This document shows positions 51,520 to 63,969 of a stretch of DNA of 64,000 bases, piece by piece. This DNA comes from Neocallimastix lanati (nom. inval.) (taxonomy: Eukaryota > Neocallimastigomycota > Neocallimastigomycetes > Neocallimastigales > Neocallimastigaceae). The notes beneath the pieces are model-generated. The model was not told where the DNA came from, searched no databases, and saw only the letters and a program-made list of their open reading frames with translations. The DNA lies in assembly GCA_016946835.1 (NCBI GenBank), contig JACVTC010000080.1:482501-546500 (forward strand). Reading direction: 5' to 3'. The number at the start of each line of letters is the position of its first letter. The stretch's first letter is position 1. The translations under genes and the position numbers were made by a program.

Positions 51520-52043
51520 TTTCTATCTTCTATTTTATTTAAAATTTATTTTATCAATTTTTATATAAAACAAATAAATAAAAAATATATACATATATTT
51601 TTAAATACGCATTAATTAATATAGTAATAAATAAATAAAAATATTTATTAATAAGAGTTAATAAGAAAACAGTATTTATTACTTGTTAAATATTTTTTTT
51701 TGTTACAAAAGAAAATGAAATATATAATATAAAAAACATTTAAAATACCAAAAACTATTAATACATGTATATACAAATACATTGTTTTTAAAATTATTGT
51801 ATTTATATTTTTTAATAGTAATTATGCTTATTTCTTTTTATATAGTTACCTATATTGTAAAAATAAAACATAATTTAAATTGTAAGTTCAATTATGAATT
51901 ATTTTATTTTATTATGTTTATACATAATAATTTTTTTTCTTTTATTTTCCTTAAATTATTATTATTATTATTTTTTTTTTTTTTTTAATAAAAAAAAAAA
52001 AAATTATTAAAACTGTTAATTTTTTGTTTATGAATAAAATATA

Positions 52044-52077
<34 letters not shown>

Positions 52078-52790
52078 TTCCTTTACTGTAATAGTTTCAT
52101 ATATTTTTCATCAATTTAGTCATATTAATATTATTATTAAACTATTATAAATCTATTATTAATATCACTAAATTAATAAAAATAAGATTTTTAGTTATTT
52201 GATAAGGTTTAAGCACTGCTTTTTTTTTTTTTTTTTTTCTATGAAAATATTTTTTTATTTAATATTTGGAATATTTGTAATACAAAAATTTTTGTATTAT
52301 TAAAATTAAAAAATATTAACATAAAAGATGTAATTATTAAAAACAAATATATTTAAACAAAATTTAATTATTTATATTTATATATATATATATAAAATAA
52401 AATTTTTAATTTATTTAATTAAAATCAGTAAAATAAAATACTTTTTCATATAATTATTTATTTATTCATTCATTATACTTTAAAATCGTAAAAAAGTATA
52501 TTTTTAAATATAAATAAATATTCATTTAATATAAATTTAAATAGACATAAAATTTAACAAAACAGACAATAACTGGACATTTATGTTTTATTTATTTATA
52601 AATAAAATAATAAAAAGAACATTCATATAAGTAATGATATTTACATTATTACTATTAACAATGATGATGTATTAGGAATAATAAGCAAGGTCTTTTTTCT
52701 ACATACTTTATTTTAATTATTACCAAATTTTGTTTAATGTTTAAATCTGAATTTTTTCAAATTGATAATTAAATATTTTTTATTTACTTT

Positions 52791-52824
<34 letters not shown>

Positions 52825-53596
52825 TAGTCCGTGAATTATATATATAATATATATAATTAAATAAATAAAAAAAAAAAAAAAAAAAATTATATAAAATGTA
52901 AACCAAATACAAGTTAATTATAATAAAACAATCATGAAAAAAAAAAATTATAATCATAAAATGATAATTAAGTATTTAATTAAAAACAAAATTTTATTTA
53001 ATTTTCTTTCCTTTTCTTTTTTTTTTTTTTTTTTCTTTTTTTTTTTTTTTCTTTTATTTAATTTACATTTATTTAATAAAAGTATAAATAATATAAATAA
53101 TATATATTGATATAAAATAAAATTATTATTATTAATTATAATATTATTATAAATATTTATATAAGAAGAATATTCAGAATAATTAGGGAATATTAATTTA
53201 AAGATATTTTTATTACCTTCTAAATAATGTCTTAAAATTTTTCTTGAAAGTATTTCTTTTTTATTTTTTGAAAATGCATTGAATTTAAAGTCATTATTTT
53301 ATGAAAAATTATATAAAGGATAATTATTTATAATTGATGCTTTTTCATTTTTTACTTTAGTATATACAAATCCTATAATAACTGGGGAATTGTTTTTTAT
53401 TAGTAATTTTCAATTGTAAATGAATATTATTTTCTTCATTTTTTAATTTTAAAATTTTGAAAAATTATACATATATTTTAATGGTTATATAATATAAACT
53501 ATAAATACGTATATATTCATATATAAATATATATATATATATATTCTGATTTTTTTTTTTAATTTTAAATATTTTTAGAAAAACGGAGACAATTAT

Positions 53597-53634
<38 letters not shown>

Positions 53635-54055
53635 TTATTTTCTTAAATTATATTAAAAATGGATAATATAGCGAAAAATATCCATATCCATATAAATAAG
53701 CTTCATAATTATCATTATATTCTTGAATAAAATTTTTTAGCAATTCTTTAATTTTATCAATATAAATTTTATTTGATATATCTGTTTTTTAAAATTAGGA
53801 TATATGTATTTTTAATTATAAAAGTCATATATAACATAGGGATATTTAATAGGTTAATAATTCTTTTTTCAACTATATTATGAACATTACCATGGAATAT
53901 TTGTATATTTAAAATTTTAAAAAATTCTGATATATAAGTATTATTGAAGATATTTAAAGTATTTAATAAATGACACTTTACTATATCAAATATAAATACT
54001 GTTAATATTATTTTTAAGTAAAAATTATAACATTAGTATCATGTGCTACTAAAGC
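51520..54055. other. AT-rich region, partly degenerate coding relics
   Basis: 51520-53160 holds poly-T/A, TA repeats and no gene. From about 53160 to 54055 the sequence is less repetitive. On the minus strand near 53760-53660 a short open stretch (ELLKNFIQEYNDNYEAYLYG) resembles decayed protein-coding DNA. It lies just beyond the C-terminal end of the Rpb2-like relic and may belong to the same inserted segment. Family unknown. Confidence 0.4.
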
Positions 54056-54059
54056 ATTA

Positions 54060-54940
54060 TTCATTATCACCAATTCTTAATCCGCCATTAAGAGATTTTC
54101 CTTCAATAGGTTATTTATTAATAGAATTAAAATTTCCAATAATACAATAAAACTTTTTTTTTTTTGAACTTGATGTTGCAAGGCAGTGTAGTAGCAAACT
54201 CCAATAAAGGCATTTCCAATAAAATTACGGATGATTAGATTGACCATCTCTTCTAAAATTCGAATATCATTTCAATGAATTATGATTTAAATGAGCTTAA
54301 ATCTTCACTTTCTATGGATGAATCAAAAAAAAGTTCCATATTTTTGTGGATCCATAATCATACATATACCGATATACATTTCAATTAAATGACCTACAGT
54401 CATTCTAGAAGGAAAAACAAATCATATGGATTTACAAGTATATCAGGAATAACTTCATATTTTGTTATTAGTATCATTTATTCAAGTAATATTGAACCAA
54501 TCACTCTCTTTTGAGCATATCGGATTACAAATTTATCACCTTGTTATAGTTGATATGAATGTCGAACTTCTACACGACAATAGCATACATCATATTTGGT
54601 ATATCTTGTACAATGATCCACAATCATAGGCCATATGAAAATATTCTCTACAGTATCATTATTTGATAAATAAGAAAGACGTCTTCAAAAATCATTATTA
54701 TTCAAAGCTAAATTTTCATCAAATTTAATATTCTTTGAAATCCATTCTCCCATTCTTTATTACCAATATCATCATCTTTTTTATCTTTTATTAATATATT
54801 ATTAAGTATTTCATTATACTCGCATAAGAAAAGTTCTAAAATTTTTCATCAATAGAAAAATCTGGACCTACTAACACAGATAATCTAAAATATTTTACAA
54901 AGCCTACATTTTTTGATTTAGGAGTTTCAAATGAACAAAA
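54060..54940 (-). pseudogene. RNA polymerase second-largest-subunit (Rpb2-like) relic, virus or linear-plasmid type
   Basis: Across frameshifts and stops the minus strand shows Rpb2 landmarks in the correct order. FETPKSKNVGFVKY (about 54935-54895) corresponds to the ETPEG..GLVK motif. GDKFVIRYAQK (about 54545-54505) corresponds to GDKF..RHGQKG. PDILVNPY and SRMTVGHLIE (about 54450-54371) match the conserved PD..NPHA..SRMT..HLIE segment. NAFIGVCYYTALQHQV (about 54215-54165) corresponds to the GPTYYQRLKHMV region, and PIEGKSLNGGLRIGDNE (about 54113-54063) to the QPxEGRSRDGGLRFGEME motif. Distances are shorter than in cellular Rpb2 and there are no introns. The strong divergence suggests a viral (nucleocytoplasmic large DNA virus-like) or cytoplasmic linear-plasmid polymerase rather than a duplicate of the host gene. 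At least five disruptions mean it is not functional. Confidence 0.75.
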
Positions 54941-54949
54941 ATAGCAATA

Positions 54950-55419
54950 CGAAGAAATAAAGTATGAGTTAATTGTTCATGAATTATTTTATAGAAAACC
55001 TGAAGATGTTAAAGAAATTAATAGACTAACTGAACATAATAAATTACTCAAAAACAGTAGTATAAAAAATCTTGAAACTCATGATGAAACCGAGAATAGA
55101 TTTAAAAAAGTATCCATACAACAATTATAATATTGAATATGACCCTCATTATGGAATAAAGATCCTATCGGTGGTGATCTATGAAAATTTTCCAAAAGAT
55201 ATAAATATTATTATTCTGGATGCTTTTCCTGAAGAAACATTACATTCTATTATAGCTCGTCCTCTCGTAAGCCAAGATGAAATATTATCCATGGTGAATA
55301 GAATGATAGATAATTACTTTACACCAGACTATTTACATTATAAGGTTATAAGGAGAAACTATCAGACAATTTGTCATATGATGATAAAACTACTAAATTC
55401 AATACCTATTTGGCTATGA
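54950..55419 (+). pseudogene. Unrecognised ORF beside the Rpb2-like relic, one frameshift
   Basis: Plus strand. The first part (about 54950-55130) reads EEIKYELIVHELFYRKPEDV onward in one frame. The frame then shifts by one in an A-rich run, and the remainder continues from 55078 (MKPRIDLKKYPYNNYNIEYD) to a TGA at 55417-55419. It includes HSIIARPLVSQDEILSMVNR and FTPDYLHYKVIRRNYQ. There is no intron, signal peptide or membrane segment. Composition (Ile, Tyr, Lys, Asp rich but not repetitive) resembles the Rpb2-like relic, and it is oriented away from it. I do not recognise the family. Probably another gene of the same inserted element. Confidence 0.45.
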
Positions 55420-55427
55420 CAAGATCA

Positions 55428-55429
<2 letters not shown>

Positions 55430-55473
<44 letters not shown>

Positions 55474-55675
55474 TAATTGAATATAAAATCTAAAGAATTT
55501 TATGCTTATTATTTTTTCATTTTATTACAATAAATAAATTTTCTACTGTAAAGTCAATATAAATTAAATTTCCTATAATTAACTTATTATTAGTATTATT
55601 ATTATTAGTATTATTATTATATTATTATTATTATCATTATTATTATTATCATTATTATTATTAGTATTATTATTA

Positions 55676-55723
<48 letters not shown>

Positions 55724-55790
55724 ATATGTATACAAATATTTAAAATACTATTATAATTATAATTATTATATAATTTTTATTTTATTCACA
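55430..55790. repeat. Poly-A tract and (ATT)n arrays
   Basis: A poly-A run lies at 55431-55466. Imperfect ATT/ATC/AGT triplet arrays lie at 55590-55720. No gene. Confidence 0.9.
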
Positions 55791-55794
55791 TTTT

Positions 55795-56152
55795 TGGGTG
55801 TGGTGCATTTCGCCAGATTGCATTTCGCCAATTTTTTTGAAAGCATGTGGCGTATTAAAAAAATGTGGCATTTCGCCAAATTGAAAATTATTAAATAAAT
55901 AAATAAATCAATAAATAAAATTAAATATTATTAATATCACATAAAAACAATTTTAAAAAAAATATATTTTGAATTAATATTTATTTATTTATTCATTTAT
56001 TTATATCAATACTCTACTTGGCGAAATGCAACCTGGCGAAAAGCAACTTGGGGAAATGAAACTTGGGGAAATGCAACATTTTAATACTACGCCACTTGGC
56101 GAAATGCAACCTGGCGAAATGCAATTTGGGGAAATGCAACTCTCCCCACATT
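55795..56152. mobile_element. MITE-like inverted-repeat element built from GCATTTCGCCA units
   Basis: The left end reads gggtgtggtgcatttcgcca, gattgcatttcgccaa, then gtggcgtattaaaa and tgtggcatttcgccaa. The right end, read on the opposite strand, has the same order: tgtggggagagttgcatttc, attgcatttcgccaggttgc, agtggcgtagtattaaaatg, then further TTGCATTTCGCCA units. Both ends thus share subterminal repeats plus the marker GTGGCGTA, in inverted orientation, around an AT-rich middle of about 110 bp. Some units have decayed to TTCCCCA. No transposase is present, so it would be non-autonomous. I could not define target-site duplications. Confidence 0.75.
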
Positions 56153-56382
56153 TTTTACATATATATTAAATATTGTGAATATTAATAATACTAAACATTT
56201 ATTTAATTTTGAAAATAATGAAAAAATAAAGGGTTAGATTCAATATAATAAAAAATAATGTGGCATATTTTATTAAATTTGTGATTATATTTGTATAATA
56301 AACTATTATATTATAACATTTATGGCTTAATAATTTTTATTATTTTTTAATATATAAATATATATTGATTTGTTTTTTCATC

Positions 56383-56418
<36 letters not shown>

Positions 56419-56489
56419 ATATATATATATTTAATGATAAAACAGAAATATAATAAATAATAAAACTCTGAAATAAATAAATTATAAAA
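56153..56489. other. AT-rich upstream region of SHQ1
   Basis: It includes a poly-A tract at 56387-56415. No further gene or recognisable promoter element. Confidence 0.6.
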
Positions 56490-58187
56490 ATGATAACACC
56501 ATCTTTTCAAATTAGTCAAGATGAAAATTTTGTTAATATAATTATAAAATGTCCATATATTAAAGTATTATTAATATATCGTTTTTAAATACTAATAATT
56601 GTTATAAAAATACTAAAATAGTAGTAATAATAATAAAGAAATAATAAATTTAATAAATGTGCTTAATAATAAATTATATTAATTACTGGTTTAATATATT
56701 ATAAATAAAGAATGAATAATTTTTTGATAGATGGTTGATAAATCTAAATATAATAATAATAATAATAAAAAGGAGACATTAAAATTATTAATAATAGTTC
56801 TTACAATTATTAATATATTTATGAATTCTTTGTATTAGGCTCAAAATGTTGAATTTTTTGTTGATGGAACCGAATTTAAATTTTATATTAAACCATATTA
56901 TTTAAGGTAATTACTATTATTATATATTACTATTTTTTTTCTTTTTTTTATTTTTATTTTTATTTTTATTTTTTATATACTTTATTTTATTTTATATTAT
57001 TTTTTAATAATTAAATTTTATAATTGTGTTTTGCAATTAAAATATTATGTATTATTATTTTATGAAAATAGACTTAATTTACCTGGAAAAATAGTTGAAG
57101 ATGGTAGGGAAAAAGCAACATATAATATTAAAACATCTGAAGTTACAGTTCGTATACCAAAGGAAACTCCAGGAGAATTTTTCGAAGATTTAAGTTTATT
57201 AACAAATTTAATGGCAAAATCAAAAAAAGATGAAAAAAAGAAAAATCCATTAATTGAAGTATTAAATAGTGAAGGAACTTTAGAAAATCAACCAAGATTA
57301 AGTGAAAATGGTATAGTTAATAAATGAAATAACAAATAAAATAAAATAAAATAAAATAAAATAAAATAATAAATAAATAAAAAGGAAGCATATGCATAAT
57401 ATATATAAAAATTTCAAAAAAAAAAAAAAAAAAAAAAAAAATAATAATAATATTAATAATTATAATAATTTAAATAAATTTAAATTATTATTTATATAAA
57501 TATATACTATTTAAATATTTATAAGATGAAATTGATTGGGATTTACCACAAGAATTACCAAAATCAGAGGTATTTTATATAAAATTGTTTTATTATAGAT
57601 ATATAAATTATTATATTAATACCTTCTTTTTCTTTTCTTTTATAATTATTTAATTGTATTAATATTAAAACTCTTTATAAATATTAATATTTATTTATTT
57701 ATTTTTATATTTTATAACTAAATATTATAATTTATATTAATAATGATAATAACAAAGAACACTGATTTATTAATTAATTCACACTATGGTTTCGATAATA
57801 AATACTCAAACCTTGGTCGTCAATTACAAGAAATTGGATCTGATGTAGTTAATAGAGAATTTGCGGAAGTATTAGATACCTCTACTCCAGAAAGTAGAAG
57901 AGCATTACGTTTAATACAAGAAGATGAAAAATTTGATGATGATTATTATATGTAATTTTTTTTTTTTAAAAAAGATTTATCATAATTAATAAATACAAAT
58001 ACATTAACTTAAATAATTATTATTATAATTATTAGGGATAATTTTATTAATAATGACGAAATTAAATATTTTTTAAAATATAAACCACAGACATGGATCG
58101 TATTAAAAAAAATTCAGAAAGAAAAAAAAGATGAAATTACACAACTTGAAAATGAAGTTTCAAAAATGAATATAGATATGGATGTTG

Positions 58188-58227
<40 letters not shown>

Positions 58228-60136
58228 AGTAACAGCTAATACGACCATTAATAATAATGTGGATAATAATACTTCAACAACAAAAGAATCAAAAAAAAAT
58301 ATCCAAATTTCAAATGATTTAATTGAATTAGAAAATACTTTAAATAATTATGAAATAGATTATCAGAAATTAGAAAAGAAAAAGGGACCATTAATAATTG
58401 ACCTATCAGAAATAAATAAATCTCAAGACCAAAATGAATCCAAAAATAATAATGAAGAAAAGAAAGATTCAAATCTTTTGAATGATAATGAAAATGATAA
58501 TGAAAATGATAATGAATTATTTAAATCAACATCGACCTTTAATTTAACAAATGCTTCAAAGGATAGTCTTTTCCATAGTCAAGATGATATTAATAATAAA
58601 ATTCAACGTCCACTAATTATTGAATTAGATTCTAATGGTCAAAATATGGATAATTCAGGTATGAAAATAGATACCCAAAAAGTAAAAGAATCAACAAAAG
58701 CTGCCAAAATAGAAAAAGCTAATGTAACTGAAAATAAAGTGCCAAGATTAGATGAAAATGTTGAATGGATAGAAAAAAAATTACCCATAGTTAAATCATT
58801 AGATGGTAATATTCCTATTAATAAAGTAGTTAATGAATTAAAACCATCTGAAAATCAAATGCAAGTAGATGAAGAAAAATTAGATTCTTTCTTTAAATTT
58901 TCAGAAGAAGAAAATCGTATGATGGCAAATCTTCCAAATATTGAGTGTAATTTTTTTTTTTTTTTAATATATATTTAAAATAATTAATAATTTATTAAAA
59001 TACTTTTAAAAAATATATTATTTATTTTATTATTAAAAATAATTAAACAATTAATAAATTGTTAATTATTATTATTATTATTTATTAATAATAGTTAATA
59101 TTGTAAATGAAAAAGCATTATATCTTGGTTTAGTTGATCTTCTTTATGCTTATAGTTATGACTATCGTACTACGGAAGGTGATTCAACTGTAGAATCTCC
59201 ATGGACTATTGTTAATCTTAGTTCTTCTCTTTCATGTTTTGATACTTTTTCAACATTAAAAGACACGCTTATTGCTTGTATCCGTCGATCTCTTTGTTAT
59301 CCATTATATCGAAATTTTGATTTATCAATGAAATGTATAATGGATGTTTATGTTCTTTTTAAATTAGGTAAAATTGCAATTCTTAAAGCTTTACTTCATA
59401 TGAAGAAATTATTTGAAAGTCAAGAAAGTTATTATATATATAATCGTTGTTGGATTGATGATTATTGTATTTGGGTTCAAAGATGCAGGTAAAAAAAAAT
59501 TTTTTTTTCTCAAAAAAATTAACTTAAATTATATATAAAATTAAGATATAACGATAATATTAATTAAATAATTTTTTTTTTAATTTTTAATTTTTATTTT
59601 TTATTTTTTATTTTTTATTTTTTATTTTTTATTTTTTATTTTTTATTTTTTATTTTTTATTTTTTATTTTTTATTTTTTATTTTTTATTTTTTATTTTTT
59701 ATTTTTTATTTTTTATTTTTTATTTTTTATTTTTTATTTTTTATTTTTTATTTTTTATTTTTTATTTTTTATTTTTTATTTTTTATTTTTTATTTTTTAT
59801 TTTTTATTTTTTATTTTTTATTTTTTATTTTTTATTTTTTATTTTTTATTTTTTATTTTTTATTTTTTATTATTTATTATTTATTTTTTATTTTTTATTA
59901 TTTATTTTTTATTTTTTATTTTTTATTTTTTATTATTTTTTTTTTTATTATTTTTATTATTTTTTTATTTTTTTTTATTTTTTATTTTCTTTATCTTCCT
60001 ATTATAGTAAAAAGAGATTAAAGTCTTTAGCATCTGAATTACATACATTTAAAGTTCCAAAACAAGATATTGGTTTTGATTTAGAAGAATGTGAAATGAT
60101 TGCAAAAGAAATTGATGCTATAGAAGAGGATGAATA

Positions 60137-60137
<1 letters not shown>
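56490..60137 (+). CDS. SHQ1: H/ACA ribonucleoprotein assembly factor SHQ1 (8 exons, 684 aa)
   Basis: Exons: 56490-56564, 56839-56906, 57072-57310, 57526-57569, 57758-57951, 58036-58946, 59095-59488, 60008-60137 (2055 nt, frame exact). The N-terminal CS/p23-like domain is clear: MITPSFQISQDENFVNIIIK, then FVDGTEFKFYIKPYYLRLNL and VRIPKETPGEFFEDLSLLT. The linker has YGFDNKYSNLG and NDEIKYFLKYKP. The C-terminal SHQ1 domain reads ALYLGLVDLLYAYSYDYRTT, ESPWTIVNLSSSLSCFDTF and RRSLCYPLYRNFDLS. SHQ1 chaperones the pseudouridine synthase (dyskerin/Cbf5) before snoRNP assembly in the nucleus. Between the domains, exon 6 inserts about 290 low-complexity residues (poly-Asn, Asp/Glu/Lys rich) not usual in animal SHQ1. 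Intron 7 carries a large heptamer repeat. The start was chosen because it matches the conserved family N-terminus. Confidence 0.95.
59584..59930. repeat. Heptamer (ATTTTTT)n in SHQ1 intron 7
   Basis: About 45 near-perfect copies of ATTTTTT fill most of the 519-bp intron 59489-60007. The run degenerates towards the 3' splice site, ending in tcctattatag. By contrast the other introns in this gene are about 85-275 bp. Confidence 0.97.
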
Positions 60138-60168
<31 letters not shown>

Positions 60169-60727
60169 CGTTAAGAGTACAATTATTATTTCTACTTATT
60201 ACTATTTGCTTTAATATATTAATAAATTAATGACTTATTTATTTATTTATTTATTTTATAAAAATAAAAATATTAATTAAATAATGAATAAAATTTTAGT
60301 AAAATTAGTTCAATGTTTAAAAAAAAATGTTAAAAAAAAAAAAATATACACGTGTTGAAATATTAAAATTAATAAAATTCATTTTAATTTTTATACGTTT
60401 ATTCATAAAAGTAATAATAAAAATTTCGTATCGAACAATAATTTTATATTATTCTCATTATAAAAAATTTTTATTAAAATAAAAATAAATAAATAAAAAA
60501 AAAAAAAAAAAAAAAGACAGATACCACTTCGACCATCGCAATAACAACAGTAATATAAATTTTTACATAACTTTTATTATGTATTTTTTTTTTTATTTTT
60601 TTATTTATAATAATTTTTATTTTTTATTTATAATAATAATAATAATTTTTATATATTTTAATTTTTTGATTTAATTTTTTTTTTATCTTTATTATTATAA
60701 TTTTATATTTTATTATATTTAATTTTT

Positions 60728-60769
<42 letters not shown>

Positions 60770-60939
60770 TTTTGCTTTTGTTTTTGATTATTTTGATTTA
60801 AACTTTTTATTGATGAAAAAATATATTTTTTTAAATGTATTGATTTGTGAAGTGTATAAATATAAAAATAAAAATTAAAAAAATAGTATAAAAATATTAT
60901 TATAAAATGTGTATATATATATATATATATATAATTTTT

Positions 60940-60972
<33 letters not shown>

Positions 60973-61020
60973 AAAGAAAGAAAAAGAAAAAGCAAATAGA
61001 TAATAAGTGATATTGAAAAC
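60138..61020. other. Convergent intergenic region between SHQ1 and PPP4C
   Basis: The 3' ends of the two genes face each other. The region has poly-A runs (about 60145-60167, 60498-60515), a poly-T run (60728-60768) and a purine-rich AAAAAG repeat (60940-60995). No gene. Confidence 0.7.
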
Positions 61021-61461
61021 TTATAAGAAATAGTCTGGTGCTGGTTTTTTAGCTGGAATACCTCTAGCCTCCTATAAATATATAAATAGTAAAAGTTTTC
61101 ATTAATATTAATATTTCAATGAATTATTTGTTATATATATATATTATTCATACGAATTTTAACCAATAATAATAATAATATGTTATTTATTTTAGAATAT
61201 TGTACCTGAGGTGCAGCTTCAAATATTCTATAATTTCTGTTTAAATGTTCATCTAATTCTAATATAGCCGCAACATTATTACATCGATAACAATAATTTG
61301 GCGCTGACCATACTGTAACTATTGTGTCTTTAAACATTGATTTATATCCCTCCATTACCAGTTGATGTGCCCTTGCAATTAATTCTAAATTATTTGCATG
61401 AATAAACTTTTTTTTTTATTCAAATATACATGAAAATAATTTGATAATTGGAATAATGATG

Positions 61462-61545
<84 letters not shown>

Positions 61546-62817
61546 TAATTAAAAAAAATAATGCATTATATTATTAATAATTTCATATTTTATATTATGT
61601 ATGTATAAATGATTATTTTTTTCCTTCTTATTACATACTGATTCTACTACATCTCCTCCAAATAAATATCCAGCACCTCTAGGACTTAAACCCCATCCTT
61701 CTATTTCATCAGGATCAGACCAAAGCAAATCACACATTGCACCATCATGTGGTACTTCTTGTTTTCTATCTATAGTTCTAATCTATAATAACAATTTAAT
61801 TATTATATCATAAGTTTAATATAATTAATAAAATTAAATTAAATATTATATTCTAACATATAAAATAATATTTTTTATTATATTATTTATTATCATATTA
61901 TATTATATATATTTGTTTTTATTATTTATTGTGATATATATATTTTATTTTATTTACTTGATCAAGGGTATTTATAGATGGAGAAAGACCACCATGAACG
62001 CAAAGAATTCTGTCATCAATAATAGCTGAAAGACTAAGATAATCGAAAATTTCACAACAATAACGCCAAACATTAACAGATGCATATTTACGAAGACATT
62101 CATCATAAAAACCATAAACTTGAGTGATTTGACGGCTTTCATGATTACCACGAATTAAAGTAATACGATCTGGATATCTTACTTTAAGTGCTAATAATAA
62201 TAAGAAAGTTTCAACACTGTAGAAACCACGGTCAACAAAATCACCTTTAATAATAAAATATATACATTTTTATTTTATTTTATTTTTTATTTTATTTTTT
62301 AAATTAATATATATATATATATTATTTTAATTTAATGTTACTATATTAATATAATAGTATAGAAATAGCATTATATTATTCTTACCCATAAATAGATAAT
62401 TTGTCTCTGGACATTCACCTCCAACTTTAAATAATTCTTTTAAATCATAAAATTGACCGTGAATATCACCACAAATCTTTAATATCATATTATTTATTTT
62501 TTAAATAAATAAATTAATAAATTAATATATATGCATTATGTTAATATGTTTAGTTTTATTATTATGTTTTCTAAAAAAAATGATTGCATACAGTTACTGG
62601 TGCATCAACACGTTGAACATTACTTTCTTCGACTAAAATTTCACGAGCTTTGTTACACAAATCTTTTACTTCACTTTCTTTAATTACTTCACAACGCCTG
62701 AGTTGTTCAATTTGTCTTTACACATATATATTGATATTTAAATTTTATATAAATTATTTATTATTATTCACATTAAATTGTTATATCAAGTTCATACCTA
62801 TCTAAATCGCTTCCCAT
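61021..62817 (-). CDS. PPP4C: Protein phosphatase 4 catalytic subunit (PP2A-like; 7 exons, 305 aa)
   Basis: Exons: 62798-62817, 62592-62715, 62386-62476, 61958-62244, 61639-61782, 61206-61406, 61021-61071 (918 nt, frame exact). This is a serine/threonine phosphatase of the PPP family with two catalytic metals. Motifs: [57 protein letters not shown] and [11 protein letters not shown]. It ends in PDYFL, the C-terminal leucine methylated in PP2A-type enzymes. The N-terminus [20 protein letters not shown] and the string [15 protein letters not shown] fit PP4 (yeast Pph3) rather than PP2A or PP6. Length matches the family (about 307 aa). The role is nuclear and cytoplasmic dephosphorylation, including DNA-damage signalling. 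The gene ends opposite SHQ1. Intron 5 holds a long (AAT)n. Confidence 0.96.
61462..61542. repeat. (AAT)n microsatellite in PPP4C intron 5
   Basis: About 27 AAT triplets lie within intron 61407-61638. Confidence 0.97.
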
Positions 62818-62973
62818 GATTTTTTCTATAATTTTTTAAAAAGAAAAATAAATAAAAAATAAATAAATAATTATATATACATATAAAATTTCGTTAATAT
62901 TATCTAAAATCTATATTATATTTATTGTAATATACAATATAACATTTTTGAAATATATTTTTATAAGAAAGTT

Positions 62974-63035
<62 letters not shown>

Positions 63036-63969
63036 CAAATTGTAATACATTTTAATATTTTCATTAGATGTACATAAATATTTAAACTTTTATATTTTAA
63101 ATAAATGTCGGAATAATCTTATTAATTTTCCATTATTTTAATTTTTCAATTTTCTAAATTTTATATTTTTCTTTTTATTATATATATACACATCACTTTA
63201 ATCATTCCTATTAAAGATTAAATTTCTTTAACAAAATTAGTAATAAAAATTAGCTAAAACTTATTTCTTGATGTAATACTTTTATAATATTCCAATGAAT
63301 TCTATATATATTTTAAAAGAAAACATTTTTTTTTTTTTCGGTTTATTTGTTATTATTAATTATACTATTATTTTTTTTTATTCTTTTTTTTTTTTTTTTT
63401 TTTTTTTAATAAAAAAGTATTATTGTTTTGTTTTGTTATTTTATTAATAATTTTAATTTTATTTAATTCTATCTTTAATTAAAACTAATTTGAAATTTTA
63501 ATTTGGAAAAGAGTAATAAAAATGTATATATATATTTTATTATTTCATAAATTTCATCTGTTAATACTGATTGAATAATTCTTTAGTATTATATCAACTT
63601 TGCAGAGAAATACTATTAAAAAAATTTTTTTTTGTTATCTTCTCCTAATGATTACAATTTACTTCTTATGATTATTAGCTTCTTGTAACTCCTCTTGTAT
63701 ATTATTAGTTATGCTCCATTTGTTTTCTTTTATTTGGTAAAAATACAATTTTTTTTATTATATAATTTTTATTTATTATATTCGTTGTATTATTGATTTT
63801 TTTTCTTTTTCCTTTTTAATTTCTTTATTATTATTATTGTTATTATTAAAAAAAAAGTTTTTTTACATATTTAAATATTTATTTATATACCTAAATTATT
63901 TATTAAATATATACATTAAACTAAAGAATTAATGAAATAATAATAATAAAAAATGATTTTAAATCGTTC

